A stretch of DNA of 64,000 nucleotides from Palauibacter sp965207805 (GCA_965207805.1 OZ242312.1:248001-312000); one strand, 5' to 3'; counted from the stretch's first letter, positions 24,552 to 34,295 are shown. Numbers and translations are program-made. Notes: a model not told the origin generated them from the sequence alone.

Positions 24552-26681
24552 CTAGACCCGCCCCGTGTTGATCGTGAAGTTGGTGAGGTAGGACTCATAT
24601 AGCCGAACGGCCTCCACTCTCGTGGGCAGTTCGTCGCACACGGATTGAAACCCCCGGTCATCGTCCGTCACAACGAACGCCATTCGGACGGTTTGGGCTC
24701 GGCGAACGGCGGAGAGGAAGCTCCCGGAGGCGTCCAGATCGAAAAGTACGCCGTAGGTGTCGGCCACAGCGTAGTCGGCCGTCGCTTCTTCGATCCTGCG
24801 CCCGCTGGCGCCGGCCTTGAGCCAGAGAACCGGGGCAATGGTGCCGAACGCCCGGTTGTGCGCCACGGGTCGCGACGCCTCGTAGGTCATGGTGAAGAAC
24901 TCGACGTTCGCTTCCAGGCCTTCTGCCAGGGGGAACTTGTCCGTATAGCTGTAGTCCCCCTGGACGGCCTTGCCGTGCTGCGCGACGCCCGTGACGGCGG
25001 CGCTGATGCGAGGCTTGGTGATGTACTCAGAGATACCCCACCTCTCCCACTCAGCGTCGCCGGGACGGTGCCCCTGCGCTCCAAGTTCCTCGGCTTCATC
25101 AGAGGCCACCTCGTTGTTCGTGACGCCGATGCACTGCCGGCGTCCCCCGTCCTGCCGGTTGAGGCGCATCACGGCGTGGACCGTCGTCCCCGATCCGGCG
25201 AAGAAGTCGAGAATCGTCGCGTTCGGTTTGTCGCCGACGAAGAACCGCAGTGCGTCCTCAACCGCATACAGCGACTTCGGATAGGGGAACTGCCTCCCAC
25301 TAGGTAACAGCGACTTGAGGAGGCCCGTGCCGTAGTGCTCGGAGTTGTGGGAATCAAACTCCCACTGCGTCGTTGGCGTCTTGCGCGTCTCGTTTTCGTA
25401 CACCGCGTTGACTGAGCCATCCTCGTGCCTGCCGAGGATCGTCGCCAGTCCCTTCTCGATGTCGCTTATCGGCCCGGTTTTGAGGTATTGGATGATGTAC
25501 TGCTGAGGTTCGTCCGTGCGCTTGCCCGCGCGCGCGTAGCCCTTCGCGAGCCGAGACTTGAAGGTCGACGCAATCGTCGACCAGTTCATCTCCGTCCCGT
25601 CCGGCCGCACTGGGAAAACCCCCTCGCAGCCGTCGACCTGGGGTGCCCTTTCCCGGGGGGTGTCGTGCGGCAGCGCCTCGCCGACTTGGGCGATCCTACC
25701 CGTCTCGACGTTGACGTAAATCGGATAGAACTGGGCTGGGCCCCCCTTTGGCTTGCCGCGCGCAGAGGCGAGATCGCGGCGCCTAAAGGTTTGCCAGTCG
25801 AGGCCCACGGGTGTGCCGGCTGTGTCGACGCGCAAGGGGAGGATGCGCTGCTCCCCGAAAAGGAGCATGAACAGGTACTCGTTCGTTCTGGAGAACTCGT
25901 TTCTCCGTCCGACTCCCTTCGGGTTGATGACCGTGGAGATCATCTGGCATCGGGCGTCGGGGAAGGTCTGCTCCAGCAGTAGGCCGAGGCGGTGGAGTTC
26001 CCGTTCGTCGATGGCGACGATCAACACCGAGTTAGCGGGGTTGAGCAGCCTCTTCGCCAGCTTCAGGCGCCGCTCCATCATCGCCAGCCACTTGGAGTGG
26101 CGGTACGCGTCGTCCCTGTCGACGTAGTCGTTGTTGTACTTCCAGTCTCGAGCGCCACTGTTGTAGGGCGGATCGATGTAGATCGCGTCGACCTGGCCCT
26201 CGTGGGTGTAGAGCAGGAGTTGGAGCGCATGGAAGTTCTCGGCGTTGATGACGGTGTGGAACGGCCTGTCGCCACCGCGCTCCACCTTGCCGGTGGACAC
26301 CAGCCCGGGGAAGATCGGGTCGCGGAACTCCGCAACCACGACCAAGTCTTCGACGGGTCGGCTTGTGGAGCTCGCCTGCGTGTCTTGGTGCGGCACCAGG
26401 TCGGCTAAGCGCTTCCCTCCGGCGCTTCGCTGAATCCGGCTAACCCGCCACAGGCGGGGGTCGTCGCTGGACGGTGCCTCGCCCTGTGTGGGCAGGAATC
26501 GAACCTTGTCACCCCTGCGCACCGGGCGGCCTGGCAGTTCGACCGTCTCGGGAATGTGCCGCTCGAAGTTGAGGCCGAACGCACGGCGCCCGGAAAGCGC
26601 GTCCACTTCGCGCTTCAGGTCGGCTGCCAGCTTTGGATCCTGCGTCTCTAGCTGCCGAAGCAGATTGGTCAACCTCGACAA
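24552..26681 (-). CDS. mod: Type III restriction-modification methyltransferase, Mod subunit
   Basis: A 709-residue beta-class adenine-N6 methyltransferase: the catalytic IYIDPPYN (Asp170-Tyr173) precedes the AdoMet-binding DFFAGSGTT (492-500). About 320 residues separate the two motifs, as in type III Mod subunits, and this region should hold the target-recognition domain. The protein modifies one strand of an unknown 5-6 bp site and directs Res. The start is a TTG at 26681, preceded by AAGGAG six bases upstream; the N-terminus SRLTNLLRQLETQDP is typical of the family. A 9-bp inverted repeat covers this ribosome binding site. Confidence 0.95.
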   Translation of the reverse strand: MSRLTNLLRQLETQDPKLAADLKREVDALSGRRAFGLNFERHIPETVELPGRPVRRGDKVRFLPTQGEAPSSDDPRLWRVSRIQRSAGGKRLADLVPHQDTQASSTSRPVEDLVVVAEFRDPIFPGLVSTGKVERGGDRPFHTVINAENFHALQLLLYTHEGQVDAIYIDPPYNSGARDWKYNNDYVDRDDAYRHSKWLAMMERRLKLAKRLLNPANSVLIVAIDERELHRLGLLLEQTFPDARCQMISTVINPKGVGRRNEFSRTNEYLFMLLFGEQRILPLRVDTAGTPVGLDWQTFRRRDLASARGKPKGGPAQFYPIYVNVETGRIAQVGEALPHDTPRERAPQVDGCEGVFPVRPDGTEMNWSTIASTFKSRLAKGYARAGKRTDEPQQYIIQYLKTGPISDIEKGLATILGRHEDGSVNAVYENETRKTPTTQWEFDSHNSEHYGTGLLKSLLPSGRQFPYPKSLYAVEDALRFFVGDKPNATILDFFAGSGTTVHAVMRLNRQDGGRRQCIGVTNNEVASDEAEELGAQGHRPGDAEWERWGISEYITKPRISAAVTGVAQHGKAVQGDYSYTDKFPLAEGLEANVEFFTMTYEASRPVAHNRAFGTIAPVLWLKAGASGRRIEEATADYAVADTYGVLFDLDASGSFLSAVRRAQTVRMAFVVTDDDRGFQSVCDELPTRVEAVRLYESYLTNFTINTGRV

Positions 26682-26689
26682 GTGTCGCT

Positions 26690-26742
26690 CCTTGGCTGGT
26701 TCTATCCCCGTGAGTCTACAGCGCTTCGCGCCGCAGCCAAGG
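26690..26742 (-). promoter_or_regulatory. Inverted repeat that could mask the mod ribosome binding site
   Basis: On the minus strand CCTTGGCTG (26742-26734) and CAGCCAAGG (26698-26690) form a perfect 9-bp inverted repeat with a 35-base loop. The downstream arm contains the AAGG of the mod AAGGAG sequence. An RNA hairpin here would hide the ribosome binding site, suggesting translational control of mod. The rest of the 384-bp gap 26682-27065 shows no gene; an AT-richer patch near 26915-26950 may hold the promoter. Confidence 0.45.
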
Positions 26743-27065
26743 GGAATCGAAGGGGTGGTCTCTGGGATACATGGCTGGCCTCAAGGTCCGGAGTGCCCGC
26801 GTGCTGTGTTTTCTCGATTGATTCGGCCGTCATCCGGGAGCTGGCCGCGGATCATCGGCCCGGACTGAGCCCTGCCTCATCGGCGTGTCACCTGAGACCC
26901 GAGGCAGGAATCGTCTAAAATACTACAAGACTCCACGATCTGCGTTTCTTACCGTCGCGGCGTGTCTGACGCTGCACTCACGAAATACCGGGAGGATCGG
27001 ATCAAAATGGCGGGAATCTGGGAAGCTCCCGTTCCGGTTCAGCCTCCTGTCTCACCTCACCCGGC

Positions 27066-27833
27066 TCAATTCTCGCCCCCTCCTTCGGCGACACCTAGCT
27101 TGAGTTGCGCTCCAATGATCCTCGCGGTCCTTCTGAGGTCCCAGATGGCTCCCAAGTCTTCGTCCGCGTCCCCTCCGATCTTCGCCAGAAACGCTATCGC
27201 GACATCATGGTCGAATGGCTTGGCCTCGCCCGTCGGATCGATCTTGGATTCAACGAAGAGCACGGCCTCGACCAGCGACTCAAGAAGTCCCACGAACCGC
27301 GCGGTCCTCATCTCATTACCGACTTCGTTCGCCAGATAGGCATTCCAGAAGCCCATTTCCACGACGTTTAGAGCCGCGTGCACAGAATCCAACCCTGCCT
27401 TGAGATCTCCGTACTTAACCGGTCTTCCTGGCTGCCACCTGTCTCGGTGCGCGAGACGGTGGTTTCTTCGATCCTTGGCCGACTCTGCGTGCTTTTTCGC
27501 TTCGGAAACGTGTTTTTCAACCTCCTTCTGGAGGTGGGGATGGTTGCGAAGGAATCGCGGCAGGTGGTGGACCGAAACGGTACGCTTGTCCGTATCTGTT
27601 AGCCGGGTCAGCCTAAGAATCAGGTCGTTCGACAGCACCTCTTGAAGGTCACCGACGAATGCAGCTCCGAGCGCGTTGAGCATGGCTACTCGTTTCTCAT
27701 CCTTCCCGAACATTTCCATCAGCTCTTGGTAGCGATCAAGGGCCATCGCCCATTCCTCGTGTATGGCATCGAGCATCTTACCGAACTCAGGTCCCAGCTT
27801 ATCGACGTATTTCTGTGCGGTCTTGTCTGACAT
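27066..27833 (-). CDS. HEPN protein, AbiU2-like
   Basis: A 255-residue, mainly helical protein with no signal peptide. The motif RRNHRLAHRD at residues 122-131 matches the HEPN RNase signature (Arg123, His129). The preceding LILRLTRLTDTDKRTVSVHHLPRFL block resembles the HEPN_AbiU2 family. HEPN domains of this type are usually metal-independent RNases acting in abortive infection. That reading fits its place between the type III restriction genes and a further candidate defence cluster. GGAGGA precedes ATG 27833. No partner nucleotidyltransferase (MNT) gene is adjacent. Confidence 0.7.
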   Translation of the reverse strand: MSDKTAQKYVDKLGPEFGKMLDAIHEEWAMALDRYQELMEMFGKDEKRVAMLNALGAAFVGDLQEVLSNDLILRLTRLTDTDKRTVSVHHLPRFLRNHPHLQKEVEKHVSEAKKHAESAKDRRNHRLAHRDRWQPGRPVKYGDLKAGLDSVHAALNVVEMGFWNAYLANEVGNEMRTARFVGLLESLVEAVLFVESKIDPTGEAKPFDHDVAIAFLAKIGGDADEDLGAIWDLRRTARIIGAQLKLGVAEGGGEN

Positions 27834-28268
27834 GACGATCCTCCTCTCCTCAGCTCAAACGAACGATAGATGGGATCCCCGCGTAAGGCTCGCCGCCGAT
27901 CCGGCAAGGCAGGTGAATGGACCGCGTTGGTGGTGTGATCCCGGTAGGCGGTGGCGATCAGGGTTCTAAGCTAGCGGATCTGGGGTTGCCGTCGAGGAAT
28001 CGTGTCGGCCGCTCCGGGTCTTTGTGTCGGAGGCGGGTGCAAAAGTGGAAGGTACGGCGGCCCGAAAGTGACCCGTCGGCCGTCCCCGTCAGCCGGGCGG
28101 GGCAGTCGCTCGTCCGGGAACACCTTGCGGCACGCGACCTCTACGACCAGATGCGGGAGAATTGGCCGGGGGATCGGATGTTCCCTGCAGCGCAACTCGC
28201 CTGACGCGGGCATGAGCGATCGGAAGCCGAACGCAGAATGTCAGATGCAGTGAGATATTTTGATTGGG
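27834..28268. other. Intergenic stretch with a possible gene remnant
   Basis: This 435-bp gap separates the HEPN gene from the membrane pair. A plus-strand open frame at 27917-28204 (95 residues) ends with a plausible helical sequence around SRAGQSLVREHLAARD, but it has no ribosome binding site and no recognised family. It may be a decayed gene. No tRNA, terminator or long repeat was seen. Confidence 0.35.
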
Positions 28269-29414
28269 TTACCCGCCCGAGAAAAGTATTGCCCTACGAA
28301 GCGCAATGAGTTCGGATCGAGCCGCGGCGACATTTTCGAGCACCGTCGCGCCTGCTCGCACCACGGTCGTTGGATCAAGCCTATCTTGAACTCGCACCTC
28401 CAGTGGAACCCCGATGATGTCACCTCGTTGTTCAAGGAACAACCGGATTCTCCCTTGGAGAGACTGCCGGTCTTCGGGAAGCAATCGCTCTAAGGGTGGA
28501 AGGTCCAATACGGACTCAAACACGGTCACAGCACTCACTGGCTCGGGTTCCGTCGCGAGGATTTCCTCATGGAAACCCTGAAGACGGGAGAATAGCGACT
28601 CGGGTTCATGGTCGACTGTCTCACTCGTCAAGTCTTCGAATGTCACCCCGTACGTCCAGTCTCGCCAACTCGGCGGCGACTCTCCCAACCAGTCACTCCA
28701 AGCCCTTGTCCGATTCACTGCTAACCGTGACCGCTCGGCGCGAGCGCTTAGAATGGAATACACGGAATCGCCGAAGATGCGAGCAGTGTCCAAGGCCGCG
28801 CTCAGCGCCATCGTGTTGGCGACCCGCCTCCTTGCATCTTCCCCGGCGTCACGCATGCTGTCGGCCAGCGTCAACAATCGTTGGAAGCGGTCCATGTAAG
28901 GCTTCTCGCGTTCCTCCAGTCGAGCTATCGTCGCGGCTTCCTCAGCCCTATCAACCCGAGGCACCTGGTGTTGCGCCGCAAGATGCCGACCGGCATCGAG
29001 CCACTCCAAAAGCGCCTGATACTCGGTCGCCCGGCGTGCTTTGGTCTCCATTTCTCCCAGCTCGCGACTGATGCGATCAACCACGTCTGCCACAACGCGT
29101 TCACGAGTATCGGAGAAGTACTGACTCCGAGATTCGCGGAGAGCCACTACTTCCGTGTTCAGTGCCGAGCGCACCGCTCTCAACTCAGCCACGCTGTCCA
29201 ATACCGTTCCCCGCTCATTGCGCAGTGAGTCGAGTTCTCTACGGATGTCGTGAATGACCCGACGTGACTCCCGGAGCTCCTGCTCCTGCACACCGGTGGC
29301 CATCCCGCGAATCCCGACCAGGATGAAGAGGAGCAAGAGAGCTCCCAGTACAGAAACGACACCCCATGCGGATCGCCGCCTTGCCGCAGGCAGGCTCACT
29401 GGCTTGTCAGTCAT
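28269..29414 (-). CDS. Membrane-anchored coiled-coil protein of unknown function
   Basis: A 381-residue protein not recognised as any family. One transmembrane segment is visible near residues 14-35 (VVSVLGALLLLFILVGI), preceded by a basic N-tail, so most of the protein should lie outside the cytoplasm or be held at the membrane. Residues about 45-160 are rich in charged heptad-like helix (ESRRVIHDIRRELDSLRNERG), suggesting a long coiled coil. The C-terminal part is mixed alpha/beta with a VPLEVRVQDRLDPTTVVRAG strand-like ending. ATG 29414 overlaps the stop of the upstream membrane gene (ATGA), so the two are expected to be made together and may form a complex. Confidence 0.75.
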   Translation of the reverse strand: MTDKPVSLPAARRRSAWGVVSVLGALLLLFILVGIRGMATGVQEQELRESRRVIHDIRRELDSLRNERGTVLDSVAELRAVRSALNTEVVALRESRSQYFSDTRERVVADVVDRISRELGEMETKARRATEYQALLEWLDAGRHLAAQHQVPRVDRAEEAATIARLEEREKPYMDRFQRLLTLADSMRDAGEDARRRVANTMALSAALDTARIFGDSVYSILSARAERSRLAVNRTRAWSDWLGESPPSWRDWTYGVTFEDLTSETVDHEPESLFSRLQGFHEEILATEPEPVSAVTVFESVLDLPPLERLLPEDRQSLQGRIRLFLEQRGDIIGVPLEVRVQDRLDPTTVVRAGATVLENVAAARSELIALRRAILFSGG

Positions 29415-30826
29415 GGGCTTTCCCGTTTCCTCCGGACTCGATCAGCGATTCGAAGCGCTTGTACCGATATCAAGAAGACCGTCACCGCGGCTGCGGCAGA
29501 GACCACAAACTGCCACAAGGGCTCTTCGGGACCTGAGACGGCACGAACCCACAGAATCACCATCGCGCTTGTCGGAAAGATGACCAGGGATGTCCAAGAC
29601 AAGAACCGTGCGACCACATGTCCTTGCAAGAGAACTATCGGTACCGTAGCAATCGCGTTCCCGACTTCCTCCGACCCTCCGGCGTCGAGGCTTAGCAAGT
29701 GCGTCAACAGGTATAGCAAGAGCAGGATCATCCCGGGGAAGGCCAAGATGAGTGCCACCCGCTCGCTCATTGAGAGCCCCAACACCTGTAAGCTAGCTTC
29801 CTCCGCAGAGAGGCGTTCGGCTGCGACAGCCAGCCCCTCTCTTGGAGAAAGGTCTCGTACTTGGCTCCAGATCGGTTGAAGCCTGGGAAACACTCCAGCC
29901 GCCCCTGTGGTGAGGTCCATTAGAACGGGACTCAGCGCGTGTGACATGCTCCAGTTCAAGCCACCCGCATTGACTGAGTCCACCACGCTTGCGAGCCAGA
30001 GGCGACCCAAGTGGTTCGGGAACGGTGGCGAGATGGTGTCTGAGGCAAAGATCCTAAGGTCGAGTCGACCGGAGTTGTCAGGAACCTCGAACTCTGCAAT
30101 CCACGTGCCGAACTCGTCTCGGTGGATGCGAGATAGCGATAGGTCACAGGATCTACACTGCCGCCGCAGCGAGGCAGCGCCTACCGCGAACTCTGCTGAG
30201 TCGGGAAGCTGGATCAACCAGTTGGGTGCGTTGAAGAACGTGTGCAGTTGTGAAATCGTCGACTGCGGGCCAACAGGTTGTAATTCGACGACTAGGCCGC
30301 TGATCGAGATCTGCTGTGAATCAGCTGCCCTCTCTACGCCATACCTCAACGCCAGTTCATCGACCGGTATCACGCCTTCCGCTTCAGCGAAACGTCTCAT
30401 CCGGTCGGAGACGTCGTGGGACATGATTTCGACCAGTCCAGTCAACTCCGGGATGGCATCGGAGTACCGACTAGCATTCTTGGGTGCGAGCGCAAAGGCC
30501 ATGATCGCGACAGCGGACAGGACCGCCGCGCGATGAAGGCTCCGGATCGCCTTGAGTAGCTCTTCCACCGCTGCAACGAGGTCAGAAGGAGGGTGCTGAG
30601 ACGGGTGGAACCTATTCGGAGGACGACCCCGATTCAATGATCGACCCGCTATGACTTGAGCGATCTGTTCGCGTGGGGGGCGGACCGCGGAGGCGGCTGC
30701 CGGATAACGAGTCCTTCTGCCTCGACCCGTCGGCCCGGCCAGCCCCGGATTGGCGAGAGACAGGCTCGCCCGTCCTGCCCCATCTTCCGGAACGTCTCGC
30801 CGAGGAGTGAACCGGTAGTCCGACAT
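29411..30826 (-). CDS. Multi-pass membrane protein of unknown function
   Basis: A 471-residue protein with no recognised family. After a Pro/Arg-rich N-tail of about 65 residues, one hydrophobic helix lies near 97-116. A soluble domain of about 240 residues follows (with a CRSC pair near residue 226), then about four hydrophobic helices between 355 and 465. The visible lower GC and mixed codon use contrast with the housekeeping genes. ATG 30826 has only a weak upstream sequence (CGGGA), so the true start may be further in. It is divergent from the ATPase-nuclease by 55 bp and coupled to the coiled-coil gene downstream. The three genes could form one system. Confidence 0.7.
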   Translation of the reverse strand: MSDYRFTPRRDVPEDGAGRASLSLANPGLAGPTGRGRRTRYPAAASAVRPPREQIAQVIAGRSLNRGRPPNRFHPSQHPPSDLVAAVEELLKAIRSLHRAAVLSAVAIMAFALAPKNASRYSDAIPELTGLVEIMSHDVSDRMRRFAEAEGVIPVDELALRYGVERAADSQQISISGLVVELQPVGPQSTISQLHTFFNAPNWLIQLPDSAEFAVGAASLRRQCRSCDLSLSRIHRDEFGTWIAEFEVPDNSGRLDLRIFASDTISPPFPNHLGRLWLASVVDSVNAGGLNWSMSHALSPVLMDLTTGAAGVFPRLQPIWSQVRDLSPREGLAVAAERLSAEEASLQVLGLSMSERVALILAFPGMILLLLYLLTHLLSLDAGGSEEVGNAIATVPIVLLQGHVVARFLSWTSLVIFPTSAMVILWVRAVSGPEEPLWQFVVSAAAAVTVFLISVQALRIADRVRRKRESP

Positions 30827-30881
30827 TCCCGGTGTCGGCTAGATTGCGCGGGCCAAGCCCTTCCCCGCGGAGACCCGCAGA

Positions 30882-33800
30882 ATGACCGAAGAACTCAAGA
30901 ATGCTAGGGACAACGTACTCCGTGAGAGCAACGCACAGGCTGTCTTCAAGCACATCGACCACATCAAGGACAACCGCGGTGCGCTGGGCGCGCGCTGGAT
31001 CTGGGAACTGCTTCAAAACGCCCGCGACGCGGCGGGCCCACAGGGTGTCCGGATCCAGGTCCACGTGTCGGCCACCGAGTTGCGATTCGAGCACGACGGC
31101 AGGCCGTTTTCGTCGAAGGAGATAGCTCATCTAATCTACCACGGCTCGACGAAGACCGATGTTGACGATGACGATGACATCGGGCAGTTCGGTTCGGGAT
31201 TCCTGGTCACGCATCTCCTGTCCGAGGTCGTCCGCGTCGCCGGACGGCTCGACTCGAACGGATTCGACTTCGCGCTGGACCGCACGGGCCGGACCGCTGA
31301 AGAGCTGGGCGAAGCAATGGACCGGTCGTGGAACGCTTTCGAGCAGTCGGTCGGGGATGCCCGACCCGCACCGGACGCCATCACCTCGTTCGCGTACAAT
31401 ACCGCTGAACCGGGGCCGCGCGAACTGGTCGAGGCGGGGGTCGAGGAGCTTCGCCGGAGCGGACCGCTGGTCTTGGCGTTCTGTCCGGAAATCACGGAGA
31501 TCGCCGTGGCGACGTCCGGCGTCGAGTGGAAGCTCTCACGTGACAGCCAGGAGGAAGGCGCCGTCCGAACGATTCGGTACGTGGAGGACGGCGACGAACT
31601 ATTGCATTTCGTCGCAGTCGCGGGAGCGGAAGGCGAGTGCTGCGCGGCGTTGCAGCTACGCGCTGCCGAATCCGGACTTGAGGTCGACCCAGCGCAGGAG
31701 ACGGTGGCGAGGCTCTTCGTGCTGTTCCCTCTCGTTGGCACCGAGCGGCTGGGGCTCCCGGCCTCGATCAACAGCCGACAGTTCAAACCCCGCGAGGACC
31801 GCGACGGCATCGTCGCCGGGGACTCGCTAGGCGCGGAAGAAAACAAGCGGCTCTTGGAGGGCTCCGTGCGGCATCAGGAGCAACTCTTCGAGTGGTGCGC
31901 CCAGAAGAAGTGGGCGGGTGCCGAGCGAATGCTTGCCTTCGACATTGCACGACTACCTGACTGGGCACGCAGCGCCCCTTGGTTCCGTCCGCTGCTGACC
32001 GAGCTGGTGCGCAAGGCGCGCGAGACTCCGCTAATGCGGACCCTGGGAGGGGAATGGATCGAGCCGCGGGCAGCATGGCTGCCGGCGATCGACGACTCGT
32101 CGCATCGCGAGCGGCTCTGGACGCTCATGTCGTCGTGCGAGGGGGCACAGGCGCGGTTGCCCCGCCTCGACGACTTGGCCTCTTGGTCGCGGAACCTCTC
32201 GGGCTGGCAGAGACTCTTGGGCAAGTCGTCCGAAGGCATGGACGAGGCGCTCACGATCACCAAAGTCGCCCGCCTCGTGGGCGACGCGAGCAGCATGGAT
32301 GGATTGAGCGAGCGACTGGCGAGCGGCACGGGCCCGTGCTGGCTCGTGTCGCTGCTCGAACTTGTAGTGGATGCTGGCGAAACCGGACTCCTCGACGAAT
32401 ACAACCTGCTACCGACCCAAGGCGGCGGGCTACGCTGCCGCCCTGACATTCGCCGCGACGAGGGAATCTCGGAAGAACTCAAGGACATCGCGGAGGCGTT
32501 CGGGCTGGAGATCCGCGACGAGCTGCTCGACGAGCGCGCAGAGATAGGAGGACTGGCGGAGCTTCTCGTGCCGGAGCGGGAGCCGGAACTGCTCGACAGA
32601 GTCTTGGTGTGCGTCAAGGAGGAAGGCCGGGATCGGGTGATCAGGAAACGACTCGCACCCTGGGCAGTCAGGTTGTTCCGCTGGATCGCTGACCGTCCGG
32701 ATTACGTCGAGCGCTTGGAGGGCTATCCGGTGCCGACATCCGAACGGTCCGAAGAAGGAGTCGCCGTGCTGTTTCTCGAACGCGGGCGCGAGGAGCACCT
32801 ACGGCCACTTGCACCGCTGGCGACCTGGCCAGAGTGCGCGCAGCGGTTCGCTCCCCTGTTCCCGAAACGCAGAGTTCTGGCGGAAGCCTTCGCCGACGGG
32901 GATCCCGAGGTGTGGCCGCGGTTAGCCGCGAGCGGCTACGTAAACGCGTCCCCGCTGATCGAGACGCAGCGCGTGGTGGAAGCGTTCCTGCCGGACGAGC
33001 CGCTCCCGGATACGGAGGAGACCCCCGCCGGCTCGCACAAGTCGACGCAGGAGTTGGACGTATCGGATGTCGCCTGCCTCATCGGCGCCGGGGGATTAAT
33101 CGACACGGCTCGGAAGAGCAGGAGGCGCGCCACGGAGTTCGTTCGGTTCCTTGTGGAGTTCGCGGCCGCGGCGGACGAGCGCGCCTTCGAGGTATGTGAG
33201 GTCGAGTGCGAATGTGGGTACACCCACAGGACCTACCGGGCCGCATGGCTCGGACCGGTCCGCCATCGGCGGTGGGTGCCCCTCGACGCCAGCGGGCGCC
33301 GCGGGACGATGGCATCGGCGGAATCGTTGGCGGGGCTCCTCGCGGACTCGCCGGAAGTCTCGGAGATCCTGTCTGGGATCCGGGGAGAGAAGCTCTTGGG
33401 TGCCCTTGCGATCAGCCGCGCGGACCTCGCGCTTCGGGTCGTCGCCGGCGACGAGGAAGAGCGCCTCGCGCTGATCGCGTCGATGCAGGATCTCGCTGCG
33501 GTGGCCGGCGACACCGACCGTGTTCGCGAACTGGTGACTGAGATCCGCGAGCACCCTGAGATCATCGACTCGATCGAAGAGCGGAAGATTCGCCGGACCA
33601 AAATCCGGCGGAACCAGAAGATCGGCAACTTGGTTGAGCAGCTCCTGCGGCAGGAGCTGGAAAGCCGCGGTCTTACCGTGCGGCGCACCGGGATCGGGTC
33701 CGACTTCGAGGTAGAGAGCGACTTCGTCGAGGAAGAGCAGGAGGTGGGCCTCAGAATCTCCGGCGGCCGCCGCACGACGCTGATCGAGGTGAAGAGCACG

Positions 33801-34139
33801 CGGATCGATCAAGTGAGGATGACGCCCGCCCAAGCGGACCTCGCTTGCACGCGCGGCGAAGGCTTTGCGCTGTGCGTGGTCCCCCTTGATGATGACGCGC
33901 CGACCGCCGAGACGATCCGCGAAGGGCTACGTGTCGTGTTCGGGATCGGGGCGCGCCTCAAGCGGGCGCTGTCGGACTACGAGTTCATGCGGGAAGCCGC
34001 CGCCGCCGCCCGAGAGCCGCGAGGCGCGGTCGAACTCGAGATCCGGGAAGGCGACGTACGCTTCCGGATCCGCCGCGCGGTCTGGGAGGAAGGACTGCCG
34101 TTCGGTCAGGCGGTTGATCGGTTCGGACGCCGCGACTGA
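30882..34139 (+). CDS. GHKL (sacsin-like) ATPase with C-terminal DUF3883/PD-(D/E)xK nuclease-like domain
   Basis: A 1085-residue protein. The N-terminus has a GHKL/HATPase domain like that of sacsin and Hsp90: the N-box ELLQNARDA at 42-50, HDGRPF at 71-76, and the glycine loop GQFGSGF at 101-107. A long unrecognised middle region follows. Near residues 905-985 is a restriction-endonuclease-like fold with the spacing of PD-(D/E)xK enzymes: GSDFEVESD (Asp near 939) and LIEVKST (Glu/Lys near 969-971), as in DUF3883/NO VEIN C-terminal domains. Such ATPase-nucleases are common in defence islands. GGAG precedes ATG 30882. It is divergent from the membrane pair. Confidence 0.82.
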   Translation: MTEELKNARDNVLRESNAQAVFKHIDHIKDNRGALGARWIWELLQNARDAAGPQGVRIQVHVSATELRFEHDGRPFSSKEIAHLIYHGSTKTDVDDDDDIGQFGSGFLVTHLLSEVVRVAGRLDSNGFDFALDRTGRTAEELGEAMDRSWNAFEQSVGDARPAPDAITSFAYNTAEPGPRELVEAGVEELRRSGPLVLAFCPEITEIAVATSGVEWKLSRDSQEEGAVRTIRYVEDGDELLHFVAVAGAEGECCAALQLRAAESGLEVDPAQETVARLFVLFPLVGTERLGLPASINSRQFKPREDRDGIVAGDSLGAEENKRLLEGSVRHQEQLFEWCAQKKWAGAERMLAFDIARLPDWARSAPWFRPLLTELVRKARETPLMRTLGGEWIEPRAAWLPAIDDSSHRERLWTLMSSCEGAQARLPRLDDLASWSRNLSGWQRLLGKSSEGMDEALTITKVARLVGDASSMDGLSERLASGTGPCWLVSLLELVVDAGETGLLDEYNLLPTQGGGLRCRPDIRRDEGISEELKDIAEAFGLEIRDELLDERAEIGGLAELLVPEREPELLDRVLVCVKEEGRDRVIRKRLAPWAVRLFRWIADRPDYVERLEGYPVPTSERSEEGVAVLFLERGREEHLRPLAPLATWPECAQRFAPLFPKRRVLAEAFADGDPEVWPRLAASGYVNASPLIETQRVVEAFLPDEPLPDTEETPAGSHKSTQELDVSDVACLIGAGGLIDTARKSRRRATEFVRFLVEFAAAADERAFEVCEVECECGYTHRTYRAAWLGPVRHRRWVPLDASGRRGTMASAESLAGLLADSPEVSEILSGIRGEKLLGALAISRADLALRVVAGDEEERLALIASMQDLAAVAGDTDRVRELVTEIREHPEIIDSIEERKIRRTKIRRNQKIGNLVEQLLRQELESRGLTVRRTGIGSDFEVESDFVEEEQEVGLRISGGRRTTLIEVKSTRIDQVRMTPAQADLACTRGEGFALCVVPLDDDAPTAETIREGLRVVFGIGARLKRALSDYEFMREAAAAAREPRGAVELEIREGDVRFRIRRAVWEEGLPFGQAVDRFGRRD

Positions 34140-34295
34140 CCCCGCGCGGCCTGGCAACGTCCAGCGAGTTCGTCCGCCGGATTCCCGCCATTCGCCGCGG
34201 TTTTCCCGCTGTGTTGAAGCGGTGGAGTCAGATGCGGTCTAGCGGCAAGAGGCGCAGATCGTGCAGTCCTGGTTGAACTTACGTGATCTTCTGAC

